Shown: positions 8,818 to 16,458 of the stretch, piece after piece
How positions within the stretch are numbered: the stretch's first letter is position 1
Layout: each line of letters begins with the position of its first letter
Assembly: GCA_903937405.1 (NCBI GenBank)
Contig: CAIZZE010000017.1
Location: 1-37,170 of the forward strand
Source: an uncultured Alphaproteobacteria bacterium
Lineage (GTDB): Bacteria; Pseudomonadota; Alphaproteobacteria; Rickettsiales; UBA1997
Direction: 5' to 3'
DNA: 37,170 nucleotides
The notes under the pieces: model-generated
The model's database searches: none
What the model saw: the letters and a program-made list of their open reading frames with translations, nothing else
What the model was told of the DNA's origin: nothing
Program-made: the position numbers and the translations under genes

Positions 8818-9770
8818 TGGCTATTTACACCAAATTAACTCGTCAGGAAATCGAAGATCATCTTACCAATTACAAATTGGGAACTCTGATAAATTTTAAA
8901 GAAATTATCGAAGGAATCGATAATACAAATTTGCTTATCGAAACCACGCAAGGCAGGTTTATTCTAACTATTTTTGAATCACGAATTGATAAAAATTCGC
9001 TGCCTTTTTTTATTAATTTTAAAATTCATTTGGCGCAAAAAGGCATTTGTTGTCCAATTCCGATTGTTGCCAATTCAGGCGCTTCAATAGTTGATTTGAA
9101 AGGTAAAAAATCAACGATAGTAACTTTCTTGAAGGGCGCGTCTTTAAAGGCTCGCGAAGATGGATATTATGATAATATTACCACAAATCATTGTTATGAA
9201 ATTGGTAAAGTTTTAGCTCGTTTACATTTGGCGACAGCAGATTTTAACATGTCGCGCGAGAATGAATTAAATCCTTTAGTTTTAAGAAATTTATTTAACA
9301 AAATTCAATATTTGCACCGCAATTTACGTGCAGAAATTTTAGAAAATTTAGATTTTCTTGAAAAGAATTGGCAATCCAATTTACCAAGTGGCGCCAGTCA
9401 TTTAGACCTTTTCCCCGATAATGTTTTTTTCGATCAGGAAGGTAAAATGAGTGGCGTAATTGATTTTTATTTCGCTGCCAATGATTTGCTGATTTATGAT
9501 TTTGCGATTGCAGTTAATGCTTGGTGTTTTGATGAAAGAAATAATTTTGACCAACAAAAATTTGATGAGATATTGCGTGGTTATGAAGAGGTCAGAAAAT
9601 TTTCTGCTGAAGAAAAAGAATTTTTAAAAATTGCTTTGGTTGGCGCAGCGATGCGCTTTTTACTAACAAGGCTTCACGATATGTTTGCTGTTTCAACCGA
9701 AACTTTGGTTAAGATTAAAAATCCGAAAGAATATTTAGCAAAATTAAGATTTTTTAAGTCGAAATCATGA
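8817..9770 (+). CDS. thrB: homoserine kinase, phosphotransferase-fold type
   Basis: A 317-residue kinase phosphorylating homoserine in threonine synthesis. It belongs to the aminoglycoside-phosphotransferase-like ThrB group common in alphaproteobacteria, not the GHMP-type ThrB of E. coli. The catalytic loop is HLDLFPDNVFF (Asp197, Asn202) and the metal-binding Asp is in GVIDFYFA (Asp216). The N-terminal lobe holds the EIIEGIDNTNLLIET strand pair. It overlaps the upstream HExxH gene by one base and pgeF by four. An AAGGA about ten bases before the ATG is one of the few recognisable ribosome sites in the window. Confidence 0.9.
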   Translation: MAIYTKLTRQEIEDHLTNYKLGTLINFKEIIEGIDNTNLLIETTQGRFILTIFESRIDKNSLPFFINFKIHLAQKGICCPIPIVANSGASIVDLKGKKSTIVTFLKGASLKAREDGYYDNITTNHCYEIGKVLARLHLATADFNMSRENELNPLVLRNLFNKIQYLHRNLRAEILENLDFLEKNWQSNLPSGASHLDLFPDNVFFDQEGKMSGVIDFYFAANDLLIYDFAIAVNAWCFDERNNFDQQKFDEILRGYEEVRKFSAEEKEFLKIALVGAAMRFLLTRLHDMFAVSTETLVKIKNPKEYLAKLRFFKSKS

Positions 9771-10462
9771 GTGTAAAATTCCATTTTTTTGGCAAAGATT
9801 GTATAGTTGATCGCGCGATTGCTGATCGCAAAGATTTAAAGCGAGCCTTGCGCGAGAAGGGTTTTGAGTTTGATGCAATTCAATTTGTGAATCAGGTTCA
9901 TAGTGACAATGTAATTACAATTGATGCACATAGTAAAATTCATGGCGATCAAAATTTACCAAAAGCAGATGCGATTGTAACCACTTTAAAAAAAGTTGTG
10001 ATTGGTGTTTTTACAGCAGATTGCGCCCCGATTTTCTTATATGATGAAGAGAAAAAAATTGTTGCCGTTATTCATGCGGGATGGAAAGGAGCTAAGAATG
10101 GCGTGATTAAATCTACTATTGCAGAAATGAAAAAATTAGGTGCAAACAATATTATGGCGGTAATCGGACCGATGATTCAGCAAAAATCTTATGAAGTTTC
10201 GCAAGAATTTTTTGATGATTTTACGGACGAAGATGAAGGAAATAAAATATTTTTTGTAGATGGCAATAAAGCGCATAAACATATGTTTGATCTGCCGAGT
10301 TATGTAGAAAAAAAATTACGTGAGGAAGGGATTTTAGAAATTAAAAATTCCGGAATTGATACTTACGAAAATGAAAAAGAATTTTTTAGCTACAGAAGAT
10401 CAACACATCGAGGAGAAGCGGATTGCGGGAGGAATATTTCGGTGATTACGTTGAAGAAGTAA
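9767..10462 (+). CDS. pgeF: peptidoglycan editing factor / YfiH-family laccase-domain protein
   Basis: A 231-residue DUF152/YfiH protein. The metal site can be placed at His45 (NQVHSDNV), Cys86 (ADCAPIFLYD) and His103 (AVIHAGWKG). The C-terminal signature FSYRRSTHRGEADCGRN is intact. Members have been described as polyphenol oxidases, purine nucleoside-processing enzymes and the peptidoglycan editing factor that removes mis-incorporated L-Ser from muropeptides; the sequence does not choose between these. Its ATG overlaps the thrB stop (ATGA), so it is probably translated from the same message. Confidence 0.9.
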   Translation: MSVKFHFFGKDCIVDRAIADRKDLKRALREKGFEFDAIQFVNQVHSDNVITIDAHSKIHGDQNLPKADAIVTTLKKVVIGVFTADCAPIFLYDEEKKIVAVIHAGWKGAKNGVIKSTIAEMKKLGANNIMAVIGPMIQQKSYEVSQEFFDDFTDEDEGNKIFFVDGNKAHKHMFDLPSYVEKKLREEGILEIKNSGIDTYENEKEFFSYRRSTHRGEADCGRNISVITLKK

Positions 10463-10484
10463 TAGGATTTTGATGTGACAGTCT

Positions 10485-10501
10485 CGCCCTTTGGGCTTTC
10501 T
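10485..10501 (+). terminator. weak hairpin after pgeF
   Basis: GCCC, TTT, GGGC is followed by TTTCTT, 23 bases after the pgeF stop. The stem is only four base pairs, so this is a tentative terminator for the rightward operon. Confidence 0.35.
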
Positions 10502-10510
10502 TATGCAAGC

Positions 10511-10591
10511 AGGCTTCGCTCCAACAATCTCCGTCTGGACAGTTCAGGGGAAAACCTGGCCTGCCGGGCGTAGCTCGCAAGAGCGAAGCCT
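10511..10591. repeat. 11-bp inverted repeat beside tRNA-Phe
   Basis: AGGCTTCGCTC (10511-10521) is matched by GAGCGAAGCCT (10581-10591). The right arm touches the CCA end of tRNA-Phe. The 59 bases between are relatively GC-rich, unlike the surrounding DNA. It would fold as a stem in the 3' trailer of the leftward tRNA transcript, so it may be a processing or termination structure or a small palindromic repeat. Confidence 0.5.
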
Positions 10592-10666
10592 GGTGCCTGA
10601 AGCCGGAATCGAACCAGCGACACAAGGATTTTCAGTCCTTTGCTCTACCAACTGAGCTATTCAGGC
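10591..10666 (-). tRNA. tRNA-Phe (GAA)
   Basis: A full cloverleaf on the - strand. Acceptor GCCTGAA pairs with TTCAGGC, the D arm is GCTCAGTTGGTAGAGC, the anticodon stem is AAGGA/TCCTT around loop CTGAAAA (anticodon GAA), and the T arm contains GGTTCGATTCC. Discriminator A and CCA are encoded. Total 76 nt. It stands alone between pgeF and ccmD. Confidence 0.97.
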
Positions 10667-10756
10667 ATAATTTTATTTCTACTCAAAACGAAGGCGTGCA
10701 AGGTAAGAATGGTCTTTTATTTTGCAAGCTTGCTTAAAAATTAATTTCAAAAATTT

Positions 10757-10897
10757 ATGGAAAACCTTACCGATTATTCAAAATATGTTAATGCTGCTTA
10801 TTTAATAGCGGGTCTTTGTTTATCTGTCTTGATGTTGTTTGTTGTGACTAATTTCTTTCGCGTAAAATCAAAAATAAAAAATGAAAAATCAGCGTAA
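10757..10897 (+). CDS. ccmD: haem exporter protein CcmD (small membrane protein)
   Basis: A 46-residue protein beginning MENLTDYSKYVNAAYLIAGL, with a single membrane helix at about residues 14-33 and a Lys/Arg-rich tail. That size, the YxxYVxAAY-like start and the basic tail fit CcmD, the small subunit of the CcmABCD complex that delivers haem to CcmE for cytochrome c maturation. Its 3' end overlaps the ccmE start by 17 bases in another frame. The other ccm genes are not in the window. The identification rests on topology and on ccmE next door. Confidence 0.75.
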   Translation: MENLTDYSKYVNAAYLIAGLCLSVLMLFVVTNFFRVKSKIKNEKSA

Positions 10898-11336
10898 AAA
10901 AAAGCGGATAATTTTTGTTGGTTCAATTTTTCTGATTTCGATTTTGGCTTTAGCTTTCGTGATTTCGAATTTTCGCGACAATATGGTTTTTTTCTATTCT
11001 CCGAGTGAATTGCTGAAAACCGAAGTTTTACAAAAAAATCACAATCGCCAAATCAGGATTGGCGGGTTGGTAAAAGAAAATAGTGTAAAGAAAATTGATG
11101 CTTTAACTACACAATTTGTAGTTACCGATATGCAAGAAGATTTGGTAGTTGAATATGTAGGAATATTGCCTGATTTATTTCGCGAAAAACAGGGCGTAGT
11201 GGCAAAAGGGAAATTTGATGAAGAGAAAAATCAATTTTTTTCCAAGGAAATGTTGGTGAAGCATGATGAAAAATATATGCCGCCTGAAGTGGCTAAAGCA
11301 TTGAAAGATAAGGGTGTGTTTGAGGGAAAAAAATAA
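10881..11336 (+). CDS. ccmE: cytochrome c maturation haem chaperone CcmE
   Basis: A 151-residue periplasmic haem chaperone anchored by an N-terminal helix (about residues 9-29). The beta-barrel holds QIRIGGLVKENSV and the segment EYVGILPDLFREKQGVVAKG. Haem is attached covalently to His128 in the motif HDEKY, with Tyr132 as the axial partner. It carries haem from CcmABCD to the c-type cytochrome ligase. It overlaps ccmD and is convergent with plsC, whose stop begins at the next base. Confidence 0.95.
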   Translation: MKNQRKKKRIIFVGSIFLISILALAFVISNFRDNMVFFYSPSELLKTEVLQKNHNRQIRIGGLVKENSVKKIDALTTQFVVTDMQEDLVVEYVGILPDLFREKQGVVAKGKFDEEKNQFFSKEMLVKHDEKYMPPEVAKALKDKGVFEGKK

Positions 11337-12062
11337 TTATTTATTAACTTTTTCTACCAACTCATCACTTCTTTTTTCAGTCACGCTTTCTAATTTTGCC
11401 ATAAATTCCTGCTTTGAAAGTCCGGGATTTATTGGTTCTAAAAATTCTAACGTAATTCTTCCTGGTTTTTTCGGAGTTCCTTTACCCCAAAAAACTCCCG
11501 AATTTAAAGCCGCTGGCACAACTTTTACGCCGGTTGAAAGATATAAAGCGGCAATTCCGGCTTGATAAGGAAATTTGTCGGATTCAACTCCGACGGGAAC
11601 TCGAGTTCCTTGAGGAAATAAAACTATGCTCTGTCCTTTTGCCAAATAATCTTTTGTTTGTTTGATAAGTGCTTTAAGCGCACTGGCACCACCGCTTCTA
11701 TCAACAATAATTCCGCTCATCACTCTTAAATACCAACCGTAAAATGGGATTTTCAATAATTCTTTTTTAAAAGCATAGACCGGACGACTAACTATCAAAT
11801 GCATGATAATTGTTTCCCAAGCTGATTGATGCTTGCAGGCTATGATACAAGGTTCTTTAGGCAGGTTTTCTAGACCAATAAATTCATAATCAATTCGGCA
11901 TAATTTCTTTAACATCCACATCACACCAATTGTCCAAATTTTTGCTCCATGATCGGCAATTTTTGCGCTTCTAAAAATAAATGCCGGAAAATAAATAATT
12001 GGAATGATGGTGCCCCATAAATTGAGGAAAATGGTAAAAATTATCGAAGTTATGCGGTTCAT
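11337..12062 (-). CDS. plsC: 1-acyl-sn-glycerol-3-phosphate acyltransferase
   Basis: A 241-residue membrane acyltransferase that makes phosphatidic acid from lysophosphatidic acid. An N-terminal hydrophobic segment (about 6-30) precedes the catalytic block. The usual HX4D reads H78-QSAW-E83 and the usual FPEGTR reads FPQGTR (149-154), so both acidic positions differ from the textbook motifs. As I recall, alphaproteobacterial homologues often have a KHQSAWET-type block, so the first change is probably lineage-normal. GIIVDR near 117-122 and the hydrophobic GWYLR segment also fit. It starts three bases after the stop of the upstream gene, so the two are likely co-transcribed. Confidence 0.9.
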   Translation of the reverse strand: MNRITSIIFTIFLNLWGTIIPIIYFPAFIFRSAKIADHGAKIWTIGVMWMLKKLCRIDYEFIGLENLPKEPCIIACKHQSAWETIIMHLIVSRPVYAFKKELLKIPFYGWYLRVMSGIIVDRSGGASALKALIKQTKDYLAKGQSIVLFPQGTRVPVGVESDKFPYQAGIAALYLSTGVKVVPAALNSGVFWGKGTPKKPGRITLEFLEPINPGLSKQEFMAKLESVTEKRSDELVEKVNK

Positions 12063-12065
12063 AAT

Positions 12066-12623
12066 CTAATTTTGAATTGGTACTTCTTTGAATGGTTTGT
12101 CATTAATCAATAGGGTATTGATTTTGGCTTTATGATTTTGATCAACATCAATTAGAGCTTCGATTTTATCGACTCTTTTTATGGGCTTCTTCATTCCCGG
12201 ACTAATAAAATATTCCTCAATTCCATATTCAATTCTGCCGTCAGGCTGCATAAGGCCTTTAATTGCAACTTCACCATCTTTAAGTTTTCTCAAGTTATCG
12301 TAAACAAAATTTTCTGAAATATAGTACTTACCTTTTGGACGCAATATTACATACATCTCATTATTGCCAGACTTGATCTTTTCGATATCTTTTCCCATGC
12401 CAAAATTGTCGCTATAGGAAAAACTGTAAAGCAAATAGATACCATTGTCTTTTATTAATCTGGGCTGGCTGGATAATGAAGCTCTTATTAAAACGGTTTC
12501 TGCTTTTGGGCTGGATAAATTTTTATTTTCTAAGGTAAACCAAGTTAAAAAAATAAAAACTTGCAGCAGAATTGATGAAAGAAATTTATTAATTTTTCTG
12601 TTGAATGTCATCGCCTTAATCAT
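12066..12623 (-). CDS. putative GDYXXLXY-family membrane-anchored protein
   Basis: A 185-residue protein with one N-terminal membrane helix (about 12-28) and an exported domain. Its early motif DNGIYLLYSFSYS resembles the GDYXXLXY signature and the C-terminal half, ending in NTLLINDKPF, is compatible with that family, whose function is unknown. The match is from memory of the motif pattern and is moderate. It lies directly upstream of plsC on the same strand with a three-base gap. The second Met (MTFNRKINKF, five residues in) is an equally good start. Confidence 0.55.
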   Translation of the reverse strand: MIKAMTFNRKINKFLSSILLQVFIFLTWFTLENKNLSSPKAETVLIRASLSSQPRLIKDNGIYLLYSFSYSDNFGMGKDIEKIKSGNNEMYVILRPKGKYYISENFVYDNLRKLKDGEVAIKGLMQPDGRIEYGIEEYFISPGMKKPIKRVDKIEALIDVDQNHKAKINTLLINDKPFKEVPIQN

Positions 12624-12681
12624 TGTAGATTTGTCTTCTTTGGATAGAAGCTAGTTTGCGAAGCTAGAAAAAGATGGAAAG

Positions 12682-12756
12682 TGGTGCCGATTGAGAGAAT
12701 CGAACTCCCGACCCACTGTTTACAAGACAGTAGCTCTACCTCTGAGCTAAATCGGC
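12682..12756 (-). tRNA. tRNA-Thr (TGT)
   Basis: A cloverleaf on the - strand. Acceptor GCCGATT pairs with AATCGGC, the D arm is GCTCAGAGGTAGAGC, the anticodon stem is ACTGT/ACAGT around loop CTTGTAA (anticodon TGT), and the T loop is TTCGATT. Discriminator A and CCA are encoded. It is 75 nt and lies between the Lys/Ala-rich gene and the GDYXXLXY-like gene. Confidence 0.97.
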
Positions 12757-12849
12757 GTTTGAAGAGGCGGGAAACTATTTTTGCGCAAGAAAAACTGCAA
12801 GGAATTTTTCCAAATTCTTTTAATATATTTCCTATCCAATTATAGAAAT

Positions 12850-12885
12850 AAAAAAACCGGATCAACTTTTTGGCTGATCCGGTTT
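12850..12885 (-). terminator. rho-independent terminator of the Lys/Ala-rich gene
   Basis: AAACCGGATCA (12854-12864) pairs with TGATCCGGTTT (12874-12884). On the - strand the stem is followed by a run of T (A at 12850-12856). It lies 27 bases past the stop of the gene that ends at 12912, so it ends that transcript before tRNA-Thr. Confidence 0.85.
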
Positions 12886-12911
12886 CTTAAACTTAGTAAA
12901 AAGTAATTAAA

Positions 12912-13244
12912 TTACTTTTTAGCAGGAGCTTCAACAGCAGCTGGAGCAGCAGCTTCTTCAGCTTTCACTTCAGCTTTTTTAGCTTTTTTGTGAGCTTTTT
13001 TAGCAGCTTTAACTTCAGTTTTAGCTTCAGCAACTTTAGCGTCAGCTTTAACTTCAGAAGTTTTAGCTTCAGCTTTAGCTTCTACAGCTTTAACTTCAGC
13101 TTTAGTTTCAGCTTTAGCAGCTTTAACTTCAGCAGTTTTAGCAGCTACTGGAGCAGCAGCTTTAACTTCAGCTTTAACAGCTTGAGCTTGAGCAGCAGTT
13201 GCGAAAAGAGAAACTGCAGCAATGATCAATGAAATTTTTTTCAT
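12912..13244 (-). CDS. secreted Lys/Ala/Glu-rich low-complexity protein
   Basis: A 110-residue protein with a clear signal peptide (MKKISLIIAAVSLFATAAQA) and a mature part made almost only of Ala, Lys, Glu and Val. The mature part repeats units such as KAEVKA and KAEAK. The composition should give a long charged helix resembling histone H1-like or TolA-stem sequences. An upstream TTG (13283) would add 13 residues ahead of the signal peptide and is unlikely. It has its own terminator and a 7-bp hairpin (CTAATCA, 13276-13293) in its upstream region. Function is unknown; a periplasmic spacer or nucleic-acid- or membrane-binding role is speculation. Confidence 0.75.
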   Translation of the reverse strand: MKKISLIIAAVSLFATAAQAQAVKAEVKAAAPVAAKTAEVKAAKAETKAEVKAVEAKAEAKTSEVKADAKVAEAKTEVKAAKKAHKKAKKAEVKAEEAAAPAAVEAPAKK

Positions 13245-13396
13245 TTTATTTATACACCAAATTGGTTTTGAGAGGCTAATCATTTCTGATTAGTTTCTTT
13301 CGATAATTACTAAGCTTAGCAGCTTTTTTAAAGGGCTGCAGGCAAAAATAACAGAAAGGCGGGCGGCAAAATATGGACCCAAATTTGTTTGTCAAA

Positions 13397-14821
13397 TTAA
13401 AAGTGAATCACTTTGCCGTAAGCATCTAAAACCGCTTCATGCATCATTTCTGACATTGTTGGATGAGCAAAAATTGTGTGCATTAAATCTTCTTCGGTTA
13501 ATTCTGCCTGTTTCGCGATTACATAACCTTGAATCATCTCAGTAACTTCAGCGCCGATTAAATGTGCGCCTAAAAGTTCACCAGTTTTTTCATCAAAAAT
13601 AACCTTAATCAAACCTTCGGTTTCACCCATTGCAATTGCTTTGCCATTGGCCATGTAAGGAAAACGGCCGACTTTAATTTTCTTACCAGTAGCAATTGCT
13701 TTTTTCTCAGTCAAACCAACAGAAGCGATTTGCGGCATTGAATAAGTGCAGCCCGGAATATTTCCCTTTTTGATTGGATGAATTTTTTTGGCATCATGTT
13801 TACCCATTTTGCTAGCGATTTTTTCAGCAGCAACAACACCTTCGTGAGAGGCTTTGTGAGCTAGCCACGGAGCTCCTGCAACGTCGCCAATTGCAAAAAT
13901 ATTGGCATCAGCAGTTTCTAAATAACCATTAATTTCGATATTGCCTTTAACCACTTTTACTTTGGTTTTTTCTAAACCTAAATTTTCAGTATTAGCAACA
14001 ATTCCAACTGCCATTATAACTTTCTCAGCAGTGATTTCTTCCAATTTTCCAGCAATTTCAATTGATGCAGTAACTGATCCTTTGCCTTTTTTCAAAGATT
14101 TAAGCGCGGCGGAAGTATGAATTTTAATGCCTTGTTTTTCGAAAGATTTGCGTGCCAATTTTGAAATTTCTTCATCTTCAACCGGAAGAATATTTTCCGC
14201 CATTTCAATTAGTGTAACTTCTGAGCCCATGTTTTTGTAGAATGAGGCAAATTCACAACCAATCGCGCCTGAACCAACAACCAACAAAGATTTTGGCAAA
14301 GCTTTCGGAGTCATTGCTTCGCGGTAAGTCCAGATATTTTCAACATCAGGTTCCATGCCAGGAATCACGCGGGCGCGGGCTCCTGTAGCAATGATAAAAT
14401 AAGTAGCTTCAATTTGCGCAACTTCTTCATTATTTTTTGCAACTGAGATTTTTTTTGAATCTAAAAATTTGGCAAAGCCATCAATAACTTCAATTTTATT
14501 TTTCTTCATCAAACCGCCAATTCCGCCGCTTAATTTTTTAGAAACACTGCGTGAACGTTCAATAATTTTAGCAAAATCAAAAGTAACTTTTTCAGCTGCA
14601 AAGCCATATGATTCAAGGTTGTGCAACATATGATTAACTTCTGAAGATTTCAAAAGCGCTTTAGTTGGAATGCAACCCCAGTTCAAACAAATTCCGCCTA
14701 AATGATTTGCTTCAACGATGCCAACTTTTAATCCAAGTTGAGCAGCGCGAATTGCGGCAACATAGCCACCCGGTCCGGCACCAATAACACAAAGGTCGAA
14801 CTTTTTTGCTTGAGAAGTCAT
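13397..14821 (-). CDS. lpdA: dihydrolipoyl dehydrogenase (E3)
   Basis: A 474-residue flavoprotein disulfide reductase that reoxidises dihydrolipoamide in the 2-oxoacid dehydrogenase complexes or glycine cleavage. The FAD motif is GAGPGGYVAAI (14-24), the redox disulfide is Cys45/Cys50 in GGICLNWGCIPTK, the NAD motif is VVGSGAIGCEFA, and the C-terminal catalytic pair is His453/Glu458 in AHPTMSEMMHEA. The second FAD motif IFAIGDVAG is present. No E1 or E2 gene is nearby, so the partner complex is unknown. It is divergent from prfB across a large palindrome. Confidence 0.96.
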   Translation of the reverse strand: MTSQAKKFDLCVIGAGPGGYVAAIRAAQLGLKVGIVEANHLGGICLNWGCIPTKALLKSSEVNHMLHNLESYGFAAEKVTFDFAKIIERSRSVSKKLSGGIGGLMKKNKIEVIDGFAKFLDSKKISVAKNNEEVAQIEATYFIIATGARARVIPGMEPDVENIWTYREAMTPKALPKSLLVVGSGAIGCEFASFYKNMGSEVTLIEMAENILPVEDEEISKLARKSFEKQGIKIHTSAALKSLKKGKGSVTASIEIAGKLEEITAEKVIMAVGIVANTENLGLEKTKVKVVKGNIEINGYLETADANIFAIGDVAGAPWLAHKASHEGVVAAEKIASKMGKHDAKKIHPIKKGNIPGCTYSMPQIASVGLTEKKAIATGKKIKVGRFPYMANGKAIAMGETEGLIKVIFDEKTGELLGAHLIGAEVTEMIQGYVIAKQAELTEEDLMHTIFAHPTMSEMMHEAVLDAYGKVIHF

Positions 14822-14826
14822 AAAAA

Positions 14827-14896
14827 ATTTTAGATTTAAGATTTAGGGATTTAAGATTTAGAATGAACATTAAATCCTAAATCTTAAATCTAAAAT
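14827..14896. repeat. 26-bp AT-rich palindrome in the lpdA-prfB divergent promoter region
   Basis: Bases 14827-14853 are the inverse of 14871-14896 except for one extra G, with a 17-base centre. The arms are built from AT-rich near-repeats such as TTTAGATTTAAGATTTAGG. It fills nearly the whole 84-bp gap between the two divergent starts and ends nine bases before the prfB ATG. It could be a mobile palindromic repeat or a cruciform or operator acting on both promoters. Confidence 0.8.
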
Positions 14897-14905
14897 CTAA
14901 AATCG

Positions 14906-16001
14906 ATGTCCGCAGAAATTGAAAATTTGATCAGCCAGGTTGAAACCTCACTGGCTTTGATTAAGAGGTGTCTTTGAGCCGGAAAAAATTAAAGAGCAAT
15001 TAGTAGAATTAAATCAAAAATCGGAAGATCCTGAACTTTGGAATGACAAAATAGAAGCGCAAAAAATTCTCAAAGAAAAATCAATTTTAGAAACCAAATT
15101 AAATCAATTTTTAGCAATCGAAACCAGCTTAAAAGATAATCGTGAATATGCAGAATTAGCAAAGTTGGAAGGCGATTTGCAGCTTTTAAAAGATATTGAA
15201 AAAACTTTAATTTCTCTAAAAAAAGAATCTGACAGTTTTGAAGTTGAATGCTTATTTTCTGGCGAAACTGATTTAAATAATTGCTTCGTTGACATCAATG
15301 CTGGCGCTGGTGGAACCGATTCTTGTGATTTTGGCGTGATGTTACTTCGTATGTACGAAAGATTTGCTAATTCCAAAAAATTTAAAGTAGAAATTGTTAG
15401 CATTTTAGATGGTGAAGAAGCTGGAATTCGCAGCGCTACCATGAAAATTTCGGGACGTTTTGCTTATGGTTGGATGAAGATGGAATCAGGAGTTCATAGA
15501 TTAGTTCGTATCTCGCCATTTAATGCTAATGGTAAAAGACAAACTAGTTTCACATCGGTTTGGGTTTGTCCAGAAGTTGATGATGAAATTGAAATCACAA
15601 TTGAAGAAAAAGATTTGCGCGTTGATACTTTCCGCGCTTCCGGCGCTGGTGGACAACATGTTAACAAAACCGATTCTGCTGTGCGTATGACGCATTTGCC
15701 AACCAACATTGTTGTACAATGTCAAAGCGATCGTTCGCAAATTCGCAATCGCGCCGAATGTATGAAAATGCTGAAATCGCGGCTTTTTGATTTGGAAATG
15801 AAAAAGAAAAAAGAAGCGCAATCGCTTTCAGAATCAGTTAAAACTGACAATAGTTGGGGTCATCAAATTCGCTCTTACGTGTTGCATCCTTACCAATTGG
15901 TGAAAGATTTGCGCACTGATTATGAAACTGGAAATATTCAAGCCGTTTTAGATGGCGAAATTGAAGGTTTTATTAAAGCTGCTTTAACCGAAAAAATGTA
16001 A
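14906..16001 (+). CDS. prfB: peptide chain release factor 2, with programmed +1 frameshift
   Basis: RF2 ends translation at UGA and UAA. The reading frame opens at ATG 14906, runs 23 codons and stops at TGA 14975-14977. A +1 shift at CTT-TGA continues into the frame ending at 16001, giving 364 residues, the usual RF2 length. The stop-codon-recognising SPF tripeptide falls at 203-205 and the catalytic GGQ at 248-250. Both sit within two residues of the E. coli positions, which confirms the joined frame. An annotator that ignores the shift would start it near 15165 and lose about 86 residues. nrdR follows after 4 bases. Confidence 0.95.
14962..14978 (+). promoter_or_regulatory. RF2 autoregulatory programmed frameshift site
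   Basis: The bases AAGAGGTGT CTT TGA G form the classic RF2 recoding signal: an internal Shine-Dalgarno-like AGAGG, the slippery CTT, then an in-frame TGA. When RF2 is scarce the ribosome pauses at TGA and slips +1 (next codon GAG). RF2 thereby controls its own synthesis. The Shine-Dalgarno element is weaker than the E. coli AGGGGG. Confidence 0.9.
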
Positions 16002-16005
16002 TTTT

Positions 16006-16458
16006 ATGCGTTGCCCATTTTGTGGAAATATGGAAACCCAAGTTAAAGATAGTCGCATTTCTGATGATGGCGAATCAATCAAGAGAAGGCGTTATTGCGC
16101 TGCTTGTGATTCTAGATTTACAACCTTTGAGCGCGTGCAATTGCGCGAAATTTTGGTGATTAAAAAAAATGGCGAAAAGAAAATTTTTGATCCGGAAAAA
16201 TTAAAAAAATCAATTGAAATGGCGGTGCGCAAAAGGCCGGTTTCTGAGCTTCAGGTTGAAAAATTGGTGAATAATATTGTGCGCCAATTGGAAATGGAAA
16301 GTGAAACTGAAATTGCCTCATCAAAAATCGGCGAAATGGTGATGATGGCTTTGGAAAAGCTCGACAAGGTTGCTTTTGTGCGTTTTGCTTCGGTTTATAA
16401 AAATTTTGAAAAAGCTGATGATTTTCAAAAATTTATTAAACAGGTGGTAAAACAATGA
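16006..16458 (+). CDS. nrdR: transcriptional repressor NrdR
   Basis: A 150-residue repressor of ribonucleotide reductase genes. An N-terminal zinc ribbon has Cys3, Cys6, Cys31 and Cys34 (CPFCG and CAACD), and the conserved SRFTTFERV follows. The ATP-cone domain occupies about 46-140, starting LVIKKNGEKK. It binds NrdR boxes when dATP is high. It sits between prfB and the uracil-DNA glycosylase and overlaps the latter by four bases (ATGA). No nrd gene or recognisable NrdR box pair is in the window. Confidence 0.95.
   Translation: MRCPFCGNMETQVKDSRISDDGESIKRRRYCAACDSRFTTFERVQLREILVIKKNGEKKIFDPEKLKKSIEMAVRKRPVSELQVEKLVNNIVRQLEMESETEIASSKIGEMVMMALEKLDKVAFVRFASVYKNFEKADDFQKFIKQVVKQ

Noticed and set aside
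12620-12865. An 81-codon frame on the - strand.
   Set aside because: It runs straight through tRNA-Thr and into the terminator of the neighbouring gene, and has no recognisable features.
12990-13232. A Ser/Phe-repeat frame on the + strand.
   Set aside because: It is the antisense shadow of the Lys/Ala-rich gene, whose signal peptide and terminator show the true strand.
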